Source of the DNA: Aquabacterium soli
GTDB lineage: Bacteria; Pseudomonadota; Gammaproteobacteria; Burkholderiales; Burkholderiaceae_C
Length of the DNA stretch: 64,000 bases
Assembly (NCBI RefSeq): GCF_003933735.1
Contig: NZ_RSED01000009.1
Coordinates: 62,001 to 126,000, forward strand
Reading direction: 5' to 3'
This document shows, one piece after another, positions 25,407 through 34,622 of the stretch (within the stretch, counting starts at the first letter, position 1; each line of letters starts with the position of its first letter). Both the position numbers and the translations under genes were made by a program. The notes under the pieces are model-generated. The model was not told the origin of the DNA and did not search any database. It was given only the letters and a program-made list of their open reading frames with translations.

Positions 25407-26846
25407 ATGCCCTCCATGCACCTTCCCCGGGCCATGCGCCTGGGCATCGTCGGTTCGTTTGCCCTGGCCGTGGTGGCCGTCGCCTGGATCGACCCTTCGC
25501 CGGCCTTCGCCCAGAAGACCGAAGCCGCCAAGGCTGCCTCACAGGCCTCCGCCCCGGCGGGCAAGGCCGACAAGGACATGGGCGAGGCCGGCTACGGACC
25601 CAATCCCAGGCTGCCCGCCCCTGAAAAATCGCTGATCCCCACGGTGCACATCGCCAAGGCCACCGGCTGGCCTGCCGGGGTCAAGCCTACGCCGGCGGCG
25701 GGTCTGCAGGTGCAGGCCTTCGCCACCGGCCTGGCGCACCCCCGCTGGCTGTTGGTGCTGCCCAATGGCGATGTGCTGGTGGCCGAGACCAATGCGCCGC
25801 CCAAGCCGGAGGACAACAAGGGCATCAAGGGCAAGGTGATGAAGCTGGTGCAGAAACGCGCTGGTGCCGGGGGCGAGAGCCCCAACCGCATCACCCTGCT
25901 GCGTGATGCCGATGGCGACGGCGTGGCCGAGACCCGGCACGAGTTGCTCAAGGGCCTGAACTCGCCCTTCGGCATGGCGCTGGTGGACGGCCACCTGTAC
26001 GTGGCCAACGCCGACGCCATCGTGCGCTTTCCGTACAAGACCGGCCAGACCAGCATCACCGAGCAGCCCGACAAGGTGGTGGACCTGCCGGGCGGCCCCA
26101 TCAACCACCACTGGACCAAGAACATCATCGCCAGCAAGGACGGCAGCAAGCTCTACGCGTCGGTCGGCTCCAACAGCAACGTGGCTGAGAACGGCATCCC
26201 GGCCGAAGAGGGCCGCGCCGCCATCTGGGAGGTCGATCTGAAGAAGAAGACCAAGCGCCTGTTCGCCACGGGCCTGCGCAACCCCGTCGGCATGGCCCTG
26301 GAGCCCACCAGCGGTGCGCTGTGGACGGTGGTCAACGAGCGCGACGAGTTGGGCAACGACCTGGTGCCGGACTACATGACGTCCGTGAAGGACGGTGCCT
26401 TCTACGGCTGGCCCTACAGCTACTTCGGCGGCCACGTGGATGAACGCGTCAAGCCGCAGCGCCCGGATCTGGTGGCCAAGGCCGTGGTGCCCGACTATGC
26501 GTTGGGCGGCCACACGGCCTCGCTGGGCCTGACCTTCGCCGAAGGCAACAACCTGCCAGCCTCTTTCCGCGCCGGAGCGTTCATCGGCCAGCATGGCTCA
26601 TGGAACCGCAAGCCCCGCAGCGGCTACAAGGTGGTGTTCGTGCCCTTTGCCGGTGGCAAGCCCAGCGGCCCGCCCATCGATGTGCTGACCGGCTTCCTGC
26701 AGGACGACGAAGCCCGAGGCCGACCGGTCGGCGTGGTGTTCGACAAGAAGGGCGCCCTGCTGGTGGCCGACGACGTGGGCGACGCCATCTGGCGTGTCTC
26801 GGGCACCCTCACCTCAACGCCTGCCCCCAAAAAGGACAAGCCATGA
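25407..26846 (+). CDS. Exported PQQ-type sugar (L-sorbosone-like) dehydrogenase
   Basis: 479 residues. A signal peptide (to about residue 36, ending in AFAQ) directs it to the periplasm. The mature protein is a six-bladed propeller of the soluble sugar/sorbosone dehydrogenase family: [69 protein letters not shown] and a conserved [10 protein letters not shown]. Family members oxidise aldoses or sugar aldehydes with PQQ, although many homologues have unknown substrates. Its stop overlaps the start of the catalase-like gene (ATGA). Confidence 0.85.
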   Translation: MPSMHLPRAMRLGIVGSFALAVVAVAWIDPSPAFAQKTEAAKAASQASAPAGKADKDMGEAGYGPNPRLPAPEKSLIPTVHIAKATGWPAGVKPTPAAGLQVQAFATGLAHPRWLLVLPNGDVLVAETNAPPKPEDNKGIKGKVMKLVQKRAGAGGESPNRITLLRDADGDGVAETRHELLKGLNSPFGMALVDGHLYVANADAIVRFPYKTGQTSITEQPDKVVDLPGGPINHHWTKNIIASKDGSKLYASVGSNSNVAENGIPAEEGRAAIWEVDLKKKTKRLFATGLRNPVGMALEPTSGALWTVVNERDELGNDLVPDYMTSVKDGAFYGWPYSYFGGHVDERVKPQRPDLVAKAVVPDYALGGHTASLGLTFAEGNNLPASFRAGAFIGQHGSWNRKPRSGYKVVFVPFAGGKPSGPPIDVLTGFLQDDEARGRPVGVVFDKKGALLVADDVGDAIWRVSGTLTSTPAPKKDKP

Positions 26847-28000
26847 ACCTCACCGCCAGCCCCGACGCCGCTTCTGCCGCGGACACCCTGGCCCGCTGGG
26901 CGCAGGAGCCCATCGAGTTCCGGTCTGACATGGAGCACGTCGAGGAGGACGAAGCCGAGGTGGCCATCGCCATCGGCCGCACCATGCGCGGCATTGCTGA
27001 AACGGTGCTGCAGGATGAGGGCCAGGCCGAGCGCGGCGTGCATGCCAAGTCCCACGGGATCGTGCTGGGCGAGTTGCGCGTGCATGACGGGCTGCCCCCG
27101 TCGCTGGCGCAGGGCCTGTTCGCCAAGCCGGCCACCTACCCTGTGGTGATGCGCCTGTCCACGATCCCGGGCGACCTGCTGGATGACCGGGTGTCGGTGC
27201 CCCGCGGCGTGGCACTCAAGGTGGTGGGCGTTGAAGGCGAGCGCCTGCCCGGCAGCGAGGGCGAGGTCACACAGGATTTCCTGATGGTGGACGCCCCCGC
27301 CTTCGGCCAGGCCACGCCGAAGGATTTCCTGCAGGGGCTCAAGGCCCTGGCCGCCACCACGGACAAGGTGCCTTCGCTCAAGCAGGGCCTGTCCACCTTC
27401 CTGCGGGGCGCCGAGAAGACGCTGGAGGCCATGGGACTGCACAGCTCCTTGATCAAGACCCTGGGCGGGCACCCCAACACCCACATCCTCGGCGAGACCT
27501 TCTACACCCAGCTGCCGTTGCTGTACGGCCGGCACGTGGCCAAGCTCAGCCTGGTGCCGGTGTCCGAGCACCTGCTGGCGCTCAAGGGCCTGACGCTGGA
27601 TTATTTCGAGGCCAGCGGCTCGCCCAACCCCCTGCGCGATGCCGTGATCGACCATTTCCAGCACCACGGCGGGCAGTGGGAGTTGCGCGTGCAGCTGTGC
27701 ACCAGCCTGAGCAGCATGCCCATCGAGGATGGCTCGGTGACGTGGTCCGAGGCAGACAGCCCCTATGTGACGGTGGCCACGCTGGACGCGGGCCTGCAGA
27801 ACACCTGGAGCAACGGCCGCGTGGCCCAGGTGGACCTGGGCATGGCCTTCTCGCCCTGGCAGGGCTTGGCAGACCACCGGCCGCTGGGCGCGCTCAACCG
27901 CGTGCGCCGCAGTGCCTACCCGGCTTCGGCGAAGTTCCGGGCCCAAGCCAATGGCGAGGTGCTGCGCGAGCCGCGTGGGCGCCAGGACCTGCCCGCCTGA
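26843..28000 (+). CDS. Catalase-family (SrpA/catalase-like) protein
   Basis: 385 residues. It has the shortened catalase fold: [19 protein letters not shown] (the distal histidine region), [26 protein letters not shown], and [17 protein letters not shown]. Proteins of this group are smaller than classical catalases (about 480 residues or more), and some are heme peroxidases or allene-oxide-synthase-like. No signal peptide is visible, so it should be cytoplasmic even though it is coupled to a periplasmic dehydrogenase. ACAAGCC is a weak ribosome site, and the four-base overlap suggests translational coupling. Confidence 0.82.
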   Translation: MNLTASPDAASAADTLARWAQEPIEFRSDMEHVEEDEAEVAIAIGRTMRGIAETVLQDEGQAERGVHAKSHGIVLGELRVHDGLPPSLAQGLFAKPATYPVVMRLSTIPGDLLDDRVSVPRGVALKVVGVEGERLPGSEGEVTQDFLMVDAPAFGQATPKDFLQGLKALAATTDKVPSLKQGLSTFLRGAEKTLEAMGLHSSLIKTLGGHPNTHILGETFYTQLPLLYGRHVAKLSLVPVSEHLLALKGLTLDYFEASGSPNPLRDAVIDHFQHHGGQWELRVQLCTSLSSMPIEDGSVTWSEADSPYVTVATLDAGLQNTWSNGRVAQVDLGMAFSPWQGLADHRPLGALNRVRRSAYPASAKFRAQANGEVLREPRGRQDLPA

Positions 28001-29023
28001 TCAGCCTTCTGCGGGCGTGCGCTGGCGCCAGCGCGCTGGCGTCATGCCCTGCCAGCGCTGAAACGCACGGATGAAGGCGGCCGATTCGGCATAGCCCAGC
28101 TGCTGCGCGATGGCCTCCACCGGCAAGGTGCTGCGGTCCAGCAGGTGCAGGGCCTTGGCGTGACGCGCCTGGGCCAGCAGGTCGCGAAAGTTTTTACCCT
28201 CGTCCGACAGCTGCCGGCGCAGGCTGCGCTCTGACAGGTCGAACGCCCGCGCCACATCATTCACACTCGGAAACTCGCCATTGAACAGGCCCAGGTGGGT
28301 CAGCACCCGATCGGCCATGCCCGTGTGCGCCTCATCGGCCTGTTGTGACTGCAGCTGCTGGTCGCACAGGCTGCGGTACATCGCGTGCGCCGCCGGATCG
28401 GCACTGGGAAAGCGCAGCTGCAGGTGCTCGTTGCGCAGCCAGAAACGGGCCTCGGTCTCACCGAAGCGCACCGGTGCATTGAAGTAGGCTTCGTACTCCG
28501 CCGCCTGGGGCGGGCGTGGATAGGGCATGTCGATGCGCTCGGCGTGGATGTCCAGTCCCATGGTGGCCTGCATGTCGCGCACCATCTTGTAGGTGCCGGA
28601 GACCTCGCCATCCACCCGGAACCGCAAGGCACGGGGCGCCATGGCCATGGGCGAGAGCACCAGCGCGCTCAGGCGCTCGCCGGGCTCCAGCCGCAGGGTG
28701 CCGAACAGGTAGGTCAGCCGCTGGTATTTCACGCCCATCTGGAACGCCTCCCAGGCGTTGGCGCAGGTCATGATCAGCATCACCAGCGGGCCATAGCCCG
28801 CCAGGCCGTAGAAGCCCCCCAGGCGCAGGCCGACCATGGGGTCGTGCAGCTGATCTGCCAGATCGGCGTAGATGCGCAGTTCACGCGTGCGCTCGATGCG
28901 CGTGCCCGGGTCGAGCTGGGCGGGATCCAGGCCGTGCTTGCGCAGCACCGGGCCCGGGTCTTCGCCCAGTTGCTGCAGGCCCTGCACCATGTAGATCAGG
29001 CCAAGGATGGATCGCGTGCTCAT
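28001..29023 (-). CDS. AraC-family regulator with Arabinose_bd-type sensor domain
   Basis: 340 residues. The N-terminal ligand domain (about residues 20-200, GTRIERTRELRIYADLADQLHDPMVG and GFYGLAGYGPLVMLIMTC) is of the Arabinose_bd type (PF12625) common in regulators of lipid and cyclic-ketone degradation. The C-terminal double helix-turn-helix (about 245-335) includes NDVARAFDLSERSLRRQLSDEGKNFRDLLAQ and AIAQQLGYAESAAFIRAFQRWQGMTPARWR. The start at 29023 leaves 163 bases to the divergent monooxygenase gene, its probable target. It abuts the catalase-like gene convergently with no gap. Confidence 0.9.
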   Translation of the reverse strand: MSTRSILGLIYMVQGLQQLGEDPGPVLRKHGLDPAQLDPGTRIERTRELRIYADLADQLHDPMVGLRLGGFYGLAGYGPLVMLIMTCANAWEAFQMGVKYQRLTYLFGTLRLEPGERLSALVLSPMAMAPRALRFRVDGEVSGTYKMVRDMQATMGLDIHAERIDMPYPRPPQAAEYEAYFNAPVRFGETEARFWLRNEHLQLRFPSADPAAHAMYRSLCDQQLQSQQADEAHTGMADRVLTHLGLFNGEFPSVNDVARAFDLSERSLRRQLSDEGKNFRDLLAQARHAKALHLLDRSTLPVEAIAQQLGYAESAAFIRAFQRWQGMTPARWRQRTPAEG

Positions 29024-29186
29024 TTGAGAAAGATCAATGGGGGGCGCAGGACAAACCCTTGAAACCCTGTTTCTGGCCGAAAAGATCAATTTGGCGGTCG
29101 AATCTAGCATGGTCGGCGTGGCCGGGTTTGCGCAACATCAGTCCATGTTCGCAGCACAAGCCACCGCCCATACGAAAGGGGACGCC

Positions 29187-30743
29187 ATGACCACCAACCC
29201 GCCCAAAGAAGCCGCCGCCGCCACCTCTGTCCGCCATGTCGAGGTGGCCATTGCGGGCGCCGGTTTCGGTGGTCTGTGCATGGCCATCAAGCTGAAAGAG
29301 GCCGGCATCCATGATGTCGTCGTCCTGGAGAAGGGGGCCGAGGTGGGCGGTACCTGGCGCGACAACCAGTACCCGGGCGCGGCCTGCGACGTGCAATCGC
29401 ACATGTACTCCTACTCGTTCGCGCCCAAGAGCGACTGGTCCAAGCGCTACGCGCCGTGGAGCGAGATCCAGCAGTACATGCTGGACGTGACCGAGCGCTA
29501 CCAGCTGCGCCCGCACATCCGCTTCGGCCAGGAGGTGACCAGCGCCGTCTTCGACGAGGGCACCGGCCGCTGGACGATCAAGACCGCGGCCGGCGACACC
29601 ATCATCGCCCACCACTGGGTGCTGGCCTCGGGGCCCCTGCACGTGCCGGCCATGCCCAAGATCCCGGGCCTGGAGAACTTCAAGGGCAAGGTGATGCACT
29701 CGGCCCAGTGGGACCACGGCTACGACCTGCGCGGCAAGAACATCGTGTCCATCGGCACGGGCGGCAGCGCCATCCAGTACGTGCCCGAGATCGCGCCCTT
29801 CGCCAAGCAGCTGTATGTGTTCCAGCGCTCGGCCGCCTGGGTGATCCCGCGCGACGAGCGCGAGTACGGCCTGCTGCGCAAGAAGCTGTTCGAGGCCCTG
29901 CCCATCACGCGCACCCTGCACCGTTGGCGCTGCTACTGGACCAACGAATCGCGCGTGTGGCCCATCTTCAATCCCTGGATGGCCAAGATCGGCGAGATGG
30001 GCCTGCGCAAGCTGGTGCGCATGCAGGTCAAGGACCCTGCGTTGGCCAAGAAGCTCACGCCCGACTACACCCTGGGCTGCAAGCGCATCCTGATCTCCAA
30101 CAAGTGGTTCCCCACCTTCAACCGCCCCAACGTGTCGCTGGTGACCGAAGGCATCCAGGAGCTGCGCGAGCACAGCATCGTCACGCGCGATGGCGTGGAG
30201 CGTCCGGCCGACTGCGTGATCCTGGGCACCGGCTTTGTGGTGGACCCGCGCATCTACATGAAGAACTTCGAGCTGCGTGGCCGAAAGGGCCACAGCCTGC
30301 AGGAGGACTGGAAGACCAGCCCGACCAGCTACCTGGGCATCAGCACGGCTCATTATCCCAACATGTACCAGCTGGTCGGCCCGCACACGGGGCTGGGCCA
30401 CAACTCCATCATCTTCATGATCGAGGCGCAGGCCGAGTACATCGTCAAGTGCGTGAAGCTGGTGCAGGACCAGCGGGTTGACTACATCGACGTCAAGCCA
30501 CAAGCGCAGCAGCGTTTCCTGGCCGAGGTGACCGAGGCGCTCCAGGGCACCGTGTGGCAGACCGGCTGCAAGAGCTGGTACCAGACGGCCGAGGGCATCA
30601 ACTTTGCGATCTGGCCCAAGTCGACCTGGAAGTACTGGCTGGAGACCCGGCACGTGAACCTGGGGGACTACGACCTGGTGTGCTGCGGCGTGGCCCGGCC
30701 TGTTGCGGTGGCGCGGCAGGTGAGCGCCGTGCAAGGCACATAG
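29187..30743 (+). CDS. Baeyer-Villiger-type flavin monooxygenase
   Basis: 518 residues. FAD binding is at residues 24-29 (GAGFGG), and the NADPH-binding Rossmann motif follows at 190-195 (GTGGSA). The Baeyer-Villiger fingerprint FxGxxxHxxxW is complete at F165-G167-H171-W175, with D176 in the last position, a known variant. Family enzymes insert oxygen next to a ketone, making esters or lactones; 4-hydroxyacetophenone and cyclohexanone monooxygenases are examples. The start at 29187 follows AAAGGGGACGCC; the longer upstream frame lacks homology. The divergent AraC regulator suggests induction by the ketone or its parent compound. Confidence 0.9.
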   Translation: MTTNPPKEAAAATSVRHVEVAIAGAGFGGLCMAIKLKEAGIHDVVVLEKGAEVGGTWRDNQYPGAACDVQSHMYSYSFAPKSDWSKRYAPWSEIQQYMLDVTERYQLRPHIRFGQEVTSAVFDEGTGRWTIKTAAGDTIIAHHWVLASGPLHVPAMPKIPGLENFKGKVMHSAQWDHGYDLRGKNIVSIGTGGSAIQYVPEIAPFAKQLYVFQRSAAWVIPRDEREYGLLRKKLFEALPITRTLHRWRCYWTNESRVWPIFNPWMAKIGEMGLRKLVRMQVKDPALAKKLTPDYTLGCKRILISNKWFPTFNRPNVSLVTEGIQELREHSIVTRDGVERPADCVILGTGFVVDPRIYMKNFELRGRKGHSLQEDWKTSPTSYLGISTAHYPNMYQLVGPHTGLGHNSIIFMIEAQAEYIVKCVKLVQDQRVDYIDVKPQAQQRFLAEVTEALQGTVWQTGCKSWYQTAEGINFAIWPKSTWKYWLETRHVNLGDYDLVCCGVARPVAVARQVSAVQGT

Positions 30744-30800
30744 GGATGGACAGGTCGCAGCGCCCTGCCTAGGCTGCGCTCTCTTTCAAGGGAGCAGCGC

Positions 30801-31217
30801 ATGGTGTGGAAGATGGTGGCCGCGGGGATGGGGCTGGTGTCGGGGGCGTCGATCAGTGAGCCCGCCTGGTCCCAGGCCGTGCTGCGCTGTGATGTGCGAC
30901 AGGCGGACGTCACGCGGCGTTTCGAAGCCGTTCCCACCACGGATCCCCAGGGCGTGACGTCCCACGACATCGATGGACGTTTCCGCTTCAAGGCCGTGGT
31001 GGGCGCAGGCCCCACGGGTGAGCCGGCCTACGTCAAGCTGTATGTGTACGACATGGCCGTGCGCGGGGCACCGGTGCTGCTGCACCTCGCCACGCACCAG
31101 CCGCCATGGCGCGCAGCACCCGAGGTGCCTGCGCTCACGGGCTGGAACCATGTCTACTCCAGCGTGCTGGGGCGCGAGCTGGTCTACGGCTGCGCCTGGC
31201 AGGAGGCTGCACCATGA
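30801..31217 (+). CDS. Exported protein of unknown function
   Basis: 138 residues. The N-terminus (MVWKMVAAGMGLVSGASISE to about residue 25, ending WSQA) looks like a signal peptide. The mature part has two cysteines (C29 and C133, near both ends) that could form a disulfide, and a beta-rich pattern (FRFKAVVGAG, YVKLYVYDMAV). GGGAGCAGC precedes the start. The stop overlaps the next gene (CapA-like) by four bases, so the two may work together. I do not recognise the family. Confidence 0.7.
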   Translation: MVWKMVAAGMGLVSGASISEPAWSQAVLRCDVRQADVTRRFEAVPTTDPQGVTSHDIDGRFRFKAVVGAGPTGEPAYVKLYVYDMAVRGAPVLLHLATHQPPWRAAPEVPALTGWNHVYSSVLGRELVYGCAWQEAAP

Positions 31218-32209
31218 GCGCGTGTTCGCGTCGAAGCGCCCTGGCTCGGCTGGCCGCCCTGCTGGCGCCGGTGGGGTTGGCGAGCTGGCCCGCTGGCATC
31301 CGCGCGATGGGCGCAGGTTCGGCATCCAGCGATCCCATCGTCTCGATCGCCATCGTGGGCGATGTGATGCTGGCCGACGGGCCGGGCCGCGTCATCGCCA
31401 GCGGGCGCGATCCTTTCGCGCTCTTTGCCTCGCGCCTGGCCGCGGCCGATCTGCGCATCGCGAACCTGGAATGCGTGGTCGCCCAGGGCGGCCAGCCCGA
31501 GGACAAGCCCTGGACCTTCCGTGCCCACCCGCGCGTGCTGCCTGTGCTGGCGCGGCATGTCGATGTCGTCTCGGTGGCCAACAACCACTCGGGCGATTTC
31601 GGTCGTGCGGCCTTCGGGCAGATGCTGCGGCGCCTGAAAGACCAGGGCGTGCCCTACTTCGGGGGCGGCCATACGCTGCGCGAGGCACACGAGCCGCTGG
31701 TGGTCGAGCGCGGCGGCCTGCGCATCGCACTGCTGGGCTACGACGGCTTCTTCCCGCGCGCCTATGAGGCCGGAGAAGACCACCCCGGCGTCGCCTGGAT
31801 GGACGCCGAGCACATCATCGAGGACATCCACCGTGCGCGCACCGTGCACCGCGCCGACCTGGTCCTTCCCTTCATGCATTGGGGGCAGGAGCATGAACCG
31901 CTGGCCAGCGAGTTGCAGCGCAGATTGGCCCGCCAGATGATCGATGCTGGTGCCGACGCGGTGATCGGCGCCCACCCCCACGTGGTGCAGGACACCGAAA
32001 CCTACCGCGGCAAGCCCATCGTCTACAGCCTGGGCAACTTCGTGTTCGACGGGTTCAGCCATGTCGACAACAACACCGGTTGGCTGTTGTGGCTGCAGGC
32101 CGGCCGCGACGGCGTGCGCCGCTGGCGCGTGGAGGTGGCCCGCATCGACAAGGAGGGCGTGCCGCATCCGGCCGGGCCCGGGCCGCACTGGGAGCGGCCC
32201 GGCCCGTGA
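31214..32209 (+). CDS. CapA-family (poly-gamma-glutamate synthesis type) metallophosphatase-like protein
   Basis: 331 residues. A signal peptide with a twin-arginine-like start (CSRRSALARLAALLAPVGLA) is visible, so export is likely. The CapA/PgsA core is clear: IAIVGDVMLADGP, RIANLECVVAQG, VVSVANNHSGDFG, LPFMHWGQEHEPLAS, GADAVIGAHPHVVQDTE and IVYSLGNFVFDG. The His, Asp and Asn residues in these blocks form a calcineurin-like metal site. In capsule loci CapA helps attach polyglutamate; isolated members like this one have unknown substrates. It is translationally coupled to the small exported protein upstream. Confidence 0.88.
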   Translation: MSACSRRSALARLAALLAPVGLASWPAGIRAMGAGSASSDPIVSIAIVGDVMLADGPGRVIASGRDPFALFASRLAAADLRIANLECVVAQGGQPEDKPWTFRAHPRVLPVLARHVDVVSVANNHSGDFGRAAFGQMLRRLKDQGVPYFGGGHTLREAHEPLVVERGGLRIALLGYDGFFPRAYEAGEDHPGVAWMDAEHIIEDIHRARTVHRADLVLPFMHWGQEHEPLASELQRRLARQMIDAGADAVIGAHPHVVQDTETYRGKPIVYSLGNFVFDGFSHVDNNTGWLLWLQAGRDGVRRWRVEVARIDKEGVPHPAGPGPHWERPGP

Positions 32210-32224
32210 CACCTCAGGGTCCGC

Positions 32225-33448
32225 TCACAGCAGGTGGTCCAGCAGCTCTGGTCCGAACACCTCGCGGTGGATGCGCGTGGCCGGCACACCGCGTTGCAGC
32301 AGCCCGGCCCATTGCTCGCGCATGAAGGGCAGCGGGCCGCACATCAGCACCTGGGCCTGGCCCAGGTCCACGCCGGTCAGCACCGGTTCCAGCGTCATGC
32401 GGCCCCGATAGGGCGAGGCCTGTCCTGCGGTGTCGACGCCAGGTGTGGTGCCCTGTTCATGAAAGAGCACGGTGCGCAGTGCGGGCATCCGCGCGCCGGT
32501 CTCGCGCAGGTCGGCCTGCAGCGCCTGGTATTCGGCGTTGCGCGCGGCATGGGCAAACACCACCGGCCGCGTCGGATTCAGGCCGGCCACGGCCTTGAGC
32601 ACCGACACCATGGGCGTGATGCCCACGCCGGCCGACAGCAGCACCAGGGGTGTGTCGCCCTGGATCACCGGGGTGAAGTCGCCATAGGCGGCGCTCACGG
32701 GCAGCACATCACCGGCCTTGACGTGGTCGTGCAGCCAGTTCGAAACCTGCCCCGCCGGGGTGCCTGCCTCGCGCTTGACCGTCAGGCGCCACCAGGGCTG
32801 GTCTGGCGCGTCCGATAGGCTGTACTGGCGCAGCTGGCGTCGCGGTGTGGTCTGGCCTGGCTCGGTCCACTCCATGGCCACGCTCACGTACTGGCCGGGC
32901 TGGAAGGGGCCCGGGCGGGCGCCGTCCGCGGTCTGCAGGTAGATCGACACCGTGTCCGCGCCTTCGCGCTCTATGCGCTGCACACGCAGGGGCTGCAGTT
33001 CACCCGGCTGCGTGCCGGTGCGCTCGTACAGGCGGGCCTCGGCCGCGATCAGCTCGCCGGCCAGCAGCCAGTAGGCCTCGGCCCAGGCGGCGATCAGCTC
33101 GGGCGTGGCGGCCTCACCCAGCACCTCGCCGATGGCGGCCAGCAGGTGCCGCCCCACGATGGGGTAGTGCGAGGGCTTGAGCCCCACGGCCGCGTGCTTG
33201 TGGACGATGCGGTCCAGCACCGGTGTCAGCGCGGCCGCATTGTCGATGTTGGCCGCATAGGCGAACACGGCCGAGGCCAGCGACTGCTGCTGCGCGCCGC
33301 TGGCCTGGTTGCCCATGTTGAACAGGTTGTTCAGCTCGGGATGGGCGTCGAACATGCGCGCGTAAAAGCGCGTGGTGATAGCCAGGCCATGTTCACGCAG
33401 CACGGGCACGCTGGCTTCGATGTAGGGACGGGCGGCGGTCGAGATCAT
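32225..33448 (-). CDS. hmp: Flavohemoprotein, nitric oxide dioxygenase
   Basis: 407 residues, standard for Hmp. The N-terminal globin (residues 1-140) has proximal H85 (IVHKHAAVG), Y29 and the E-helix Gln region (NQASGAQQQSL). The FAD-binding domain follows with RQYSLSD, and then the NAD domain with LLSAGVGITPMVSVL and the closing REVFGPE. Hmp oxidises NO to nitrate using oxygen and NAD(P)H. The start at 33448 is the usual MISTAARP; the frame upstream crosses the promoter. An NsrR-like half site lies about 30 bases upstream, and nsrR is the preceding gene on this strand. Confidence 0.95.
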   Translation of the reverse strand: MISTAARPYIEASVPVLREHGLAITTRFYARMFDAHPELNNLFNMGNQASGAQQQSLASAVFAYAANIDNAAALTPVLDRIVHKHAAVGLKPSHYPIVGRHLLAAIGEVLGEAATPELIAAWAEAYWLLAGELIAAEARLYERTGTQPGELQPLRVQRIEREGADTVSIYLQTADGARPGPFQPGQYVSVAMEWTEPGQTTPRRQLRQYSLSDAPDQPWWRLTVKREAGTPAGQVSNWLHDHVKAGDVLPVSAAYGDFTPVIQGDTPLVLLSAGVGITPMVSVLKAVAGLNPTRPVVFAHAARNAEYQALQADLRETGARMPALRTVLFHEQGTTPGVDTAGQASPYRGRMTLEPVLTGVDLGQAQVLMCGPLPFMREQWAGLLQRGVPATRIHREVFGPELLDHLL

Positions 33449-33465
33449 GGTGGGCTCCTGTGAAA

Positions 33466-33487
33466 AAGAGTATATAAAATGCATCTT
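33466..33487 (-). promoter_or_regulatory. NsrR-like operator upstream of hmp
   Basis: The sequence holds a full half site AAATGCATCTT (33477-33487) and a weaker partner AAGAGTATAT on the other side. NsrR operators in proteobacteria are inverted repeats of AAGATGCATTT. It overlaps an AT-rich promoter-like stretch (TATATAAAAT), as expected for NO-relieved repression of hmp. Confidence 0.65.
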
Positions 33488-33526
33488 TATGGGAAGGCCG
33501 ATGCGATGCGGACTGACACTGCGAGT

Positions 33527-33997
33527 TCAGTGGGAAGGATGGGCCAGTGCGTCGCGCTGGCTGACGAACTGCCGATGCAGCTGGATGATGGCTTCGCCTG
33601 TGCGCGTGCTGCACACATCGGCCAAGGTGTGGCGATTGAGCTCGTCGTAGAAGGCGCGCAGCGCGGCGTTCAGGACACCTTGCAATGTGCACCGCCCCGC
33701 CAGCACGCAGGCCAGCCCGGCACAGTCGATCAATTGTTCATGGCCTTCCATCCGCTCGACCACCTCGCCGATGCGGATGTCGGTGGCGGCGCAGCCCAGG
33801 CGCAGACCGCCGTGGCGACCACGCAGAGTGCTGACCCAACCCAGGTGGCCCAGCTTGTTGACCACCTTGGTGAGGTGGTTGGCAGGCACCTGGAATTGCG
33901 TGGCGATCTCGGCGATGGTGACAGGCTCGGCCCGGTCATGGTGTGCCAGGTACATCAACACCCGAAGGCCGAGGTCGCTGAAGCGGGTGAGTTGCAT
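33527..33997 (-). CDS. nsrR: Rrf2-family nitric-oxide-sensing repressor NsrR
   Basis: 156 residues. The winged helix is at the N-terminus (residues 1-65, FQVPANHLTKVVNKLGHLGWVSTLRGRHGG). Three cysteines, C92, C97 and C103 (DCAGLACVLAGRC), bind the iron-sulfur cluster, and D8, the fourth ligand known from Streptomyces NsrR, is present. NO nitrosylates the cluster and releases the protein from DNA. Location just upstream of hmp on the same strand, with a matching box before each gene, supports NsrR over IscR or RirA. Confidence 0.93.
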   Translation of the reverse strand: MQLTRFSDLGLRVLMYLAHHDRAEPVTIAEIATQFQVPANHLTKVVNKLGHLGWVSTLRGRHGGLRLGCAATDIRIGEVVERMEGHEQLIDCAGLACVLAGRCTLQGVLNAALRAFYDELNRHTLADVCSTRTGEAIIQLHRQFVSQRDALAHPSH

Positions 33998-34018
33998 GGT
34001 TTGAGGTTGGCATCAATT

Positions 34019-34041
34019 AAGTTGCGTTCTATATGCATCTT
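34019..34041 (-). promoter_or_regulatory. NsrR-like operator upstream of nsrR (probable autoregulation)
   Basis: An imperfect 11-1-11 inverted repeat: AAGTTGCGTTC, one base, ATATGCATCTT. Seven of eleven positions pair, and the right half matches the consensus AAGATGCAT closely. It lies 22 bases before the nsrR start. Confidence 0.65.
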
Positions 34042-34065
34042 ATAAACGCCTGCAAGCTTCGCCTG

Positions 34066-34533
34066 TCAATCCGCCCGGATCACGTGCTTCTCGGCGTCCA
34101 GCAACTCGGCGCACTCATCCAGCAGTGCATGCAAGGCCGCGACCCGGTCGGCCCCCAGCTGTTCGTTGATCGACAACTGTGCCTGCTTCCACGCCCGCTG
34201 GCCTTGCTGGCGCTTGGCCCGCCCCGACTGCGTGGACGTGACCAGGCGGCTGCGGCCGTCCTCGCCCTCGCCGATGAGTACCCATCCTTGAGCCACCAGC
34301 GGTTGCAGGTTGCGTGTCAGCGTTGAGGCGTCCAGGGTCATGCGCGCGGCCAGGTCCGACGGGCGCACGGGCTCCATCAAGATGACATGCGAGAGCAGCG
34401 AATACTGCGTGCCCTTGAGCCCCGTCGCCTCCATGGCCTCGTCGTACAAGCGGCTCACGCGTCGGCTGAGCTGTCGCAGCTTGAGGTTGGTGCAGCCTCG
34501 GGGTTGGCTGGAAGAGGCGGTGTCGCTTGCCAT
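34066..34533 (-). CDS. MarR-family transcriptional regulator
   Basis: 155 residues. Helices KLRQLSRRVSRLYDEAMEATGLKGTQYSLLSHV lead into the winged helix (RPSDLAARMTLDASTLTRNLQPLVAQGWVLIGEGEDGRSRLV). The start at 34533 leaves a short gap to a perfect palindrome at 34543-34556; the upstream open codons would run across that site. It is divergent from the thioesterase gene, which is its likely target together with itself. The ligand is unknown. Confidence 0.9.
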   Translation of the reverse strand: MASDTASSSQPRGCTNLKLRQLSRRVSRLYDEAMEATGLKGTQYSLLSHVILMEPVRPSDLAARMTLDASTLTRNLQPLVAQGWVLIGEGEDGRSRLVTSTQSGRAKRQQGQRAWKQAQLSINEQLGADRVAALHALLDECAELLDAEKHVIRAD

Positions 34534-34542
34534 GGTTAAAAG

Positions 34543-34556
34543 ATTGTATCTACAAT
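34543..34556. promoter_or_regulatory. Palindromic operator candidate, ATTGTA-TC-TACAAT
   Basis: A perfect 6-2-6 inverted repeat in the 89-base gap between the divergent MarR and thioesterase genes. It is the only AT-rich stretch there and starts 10 bases from the MarR start codon. This is the typical geometry of a MarR autorepression site. Confidence 0.65.
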
Positions 34557-34622
34557 AGTTGCGGGTGCAAGTATTTAGAACCCTGATCACGGCCGCGCAC
34601 CCGCCGTGCCGAGGATATCCGC

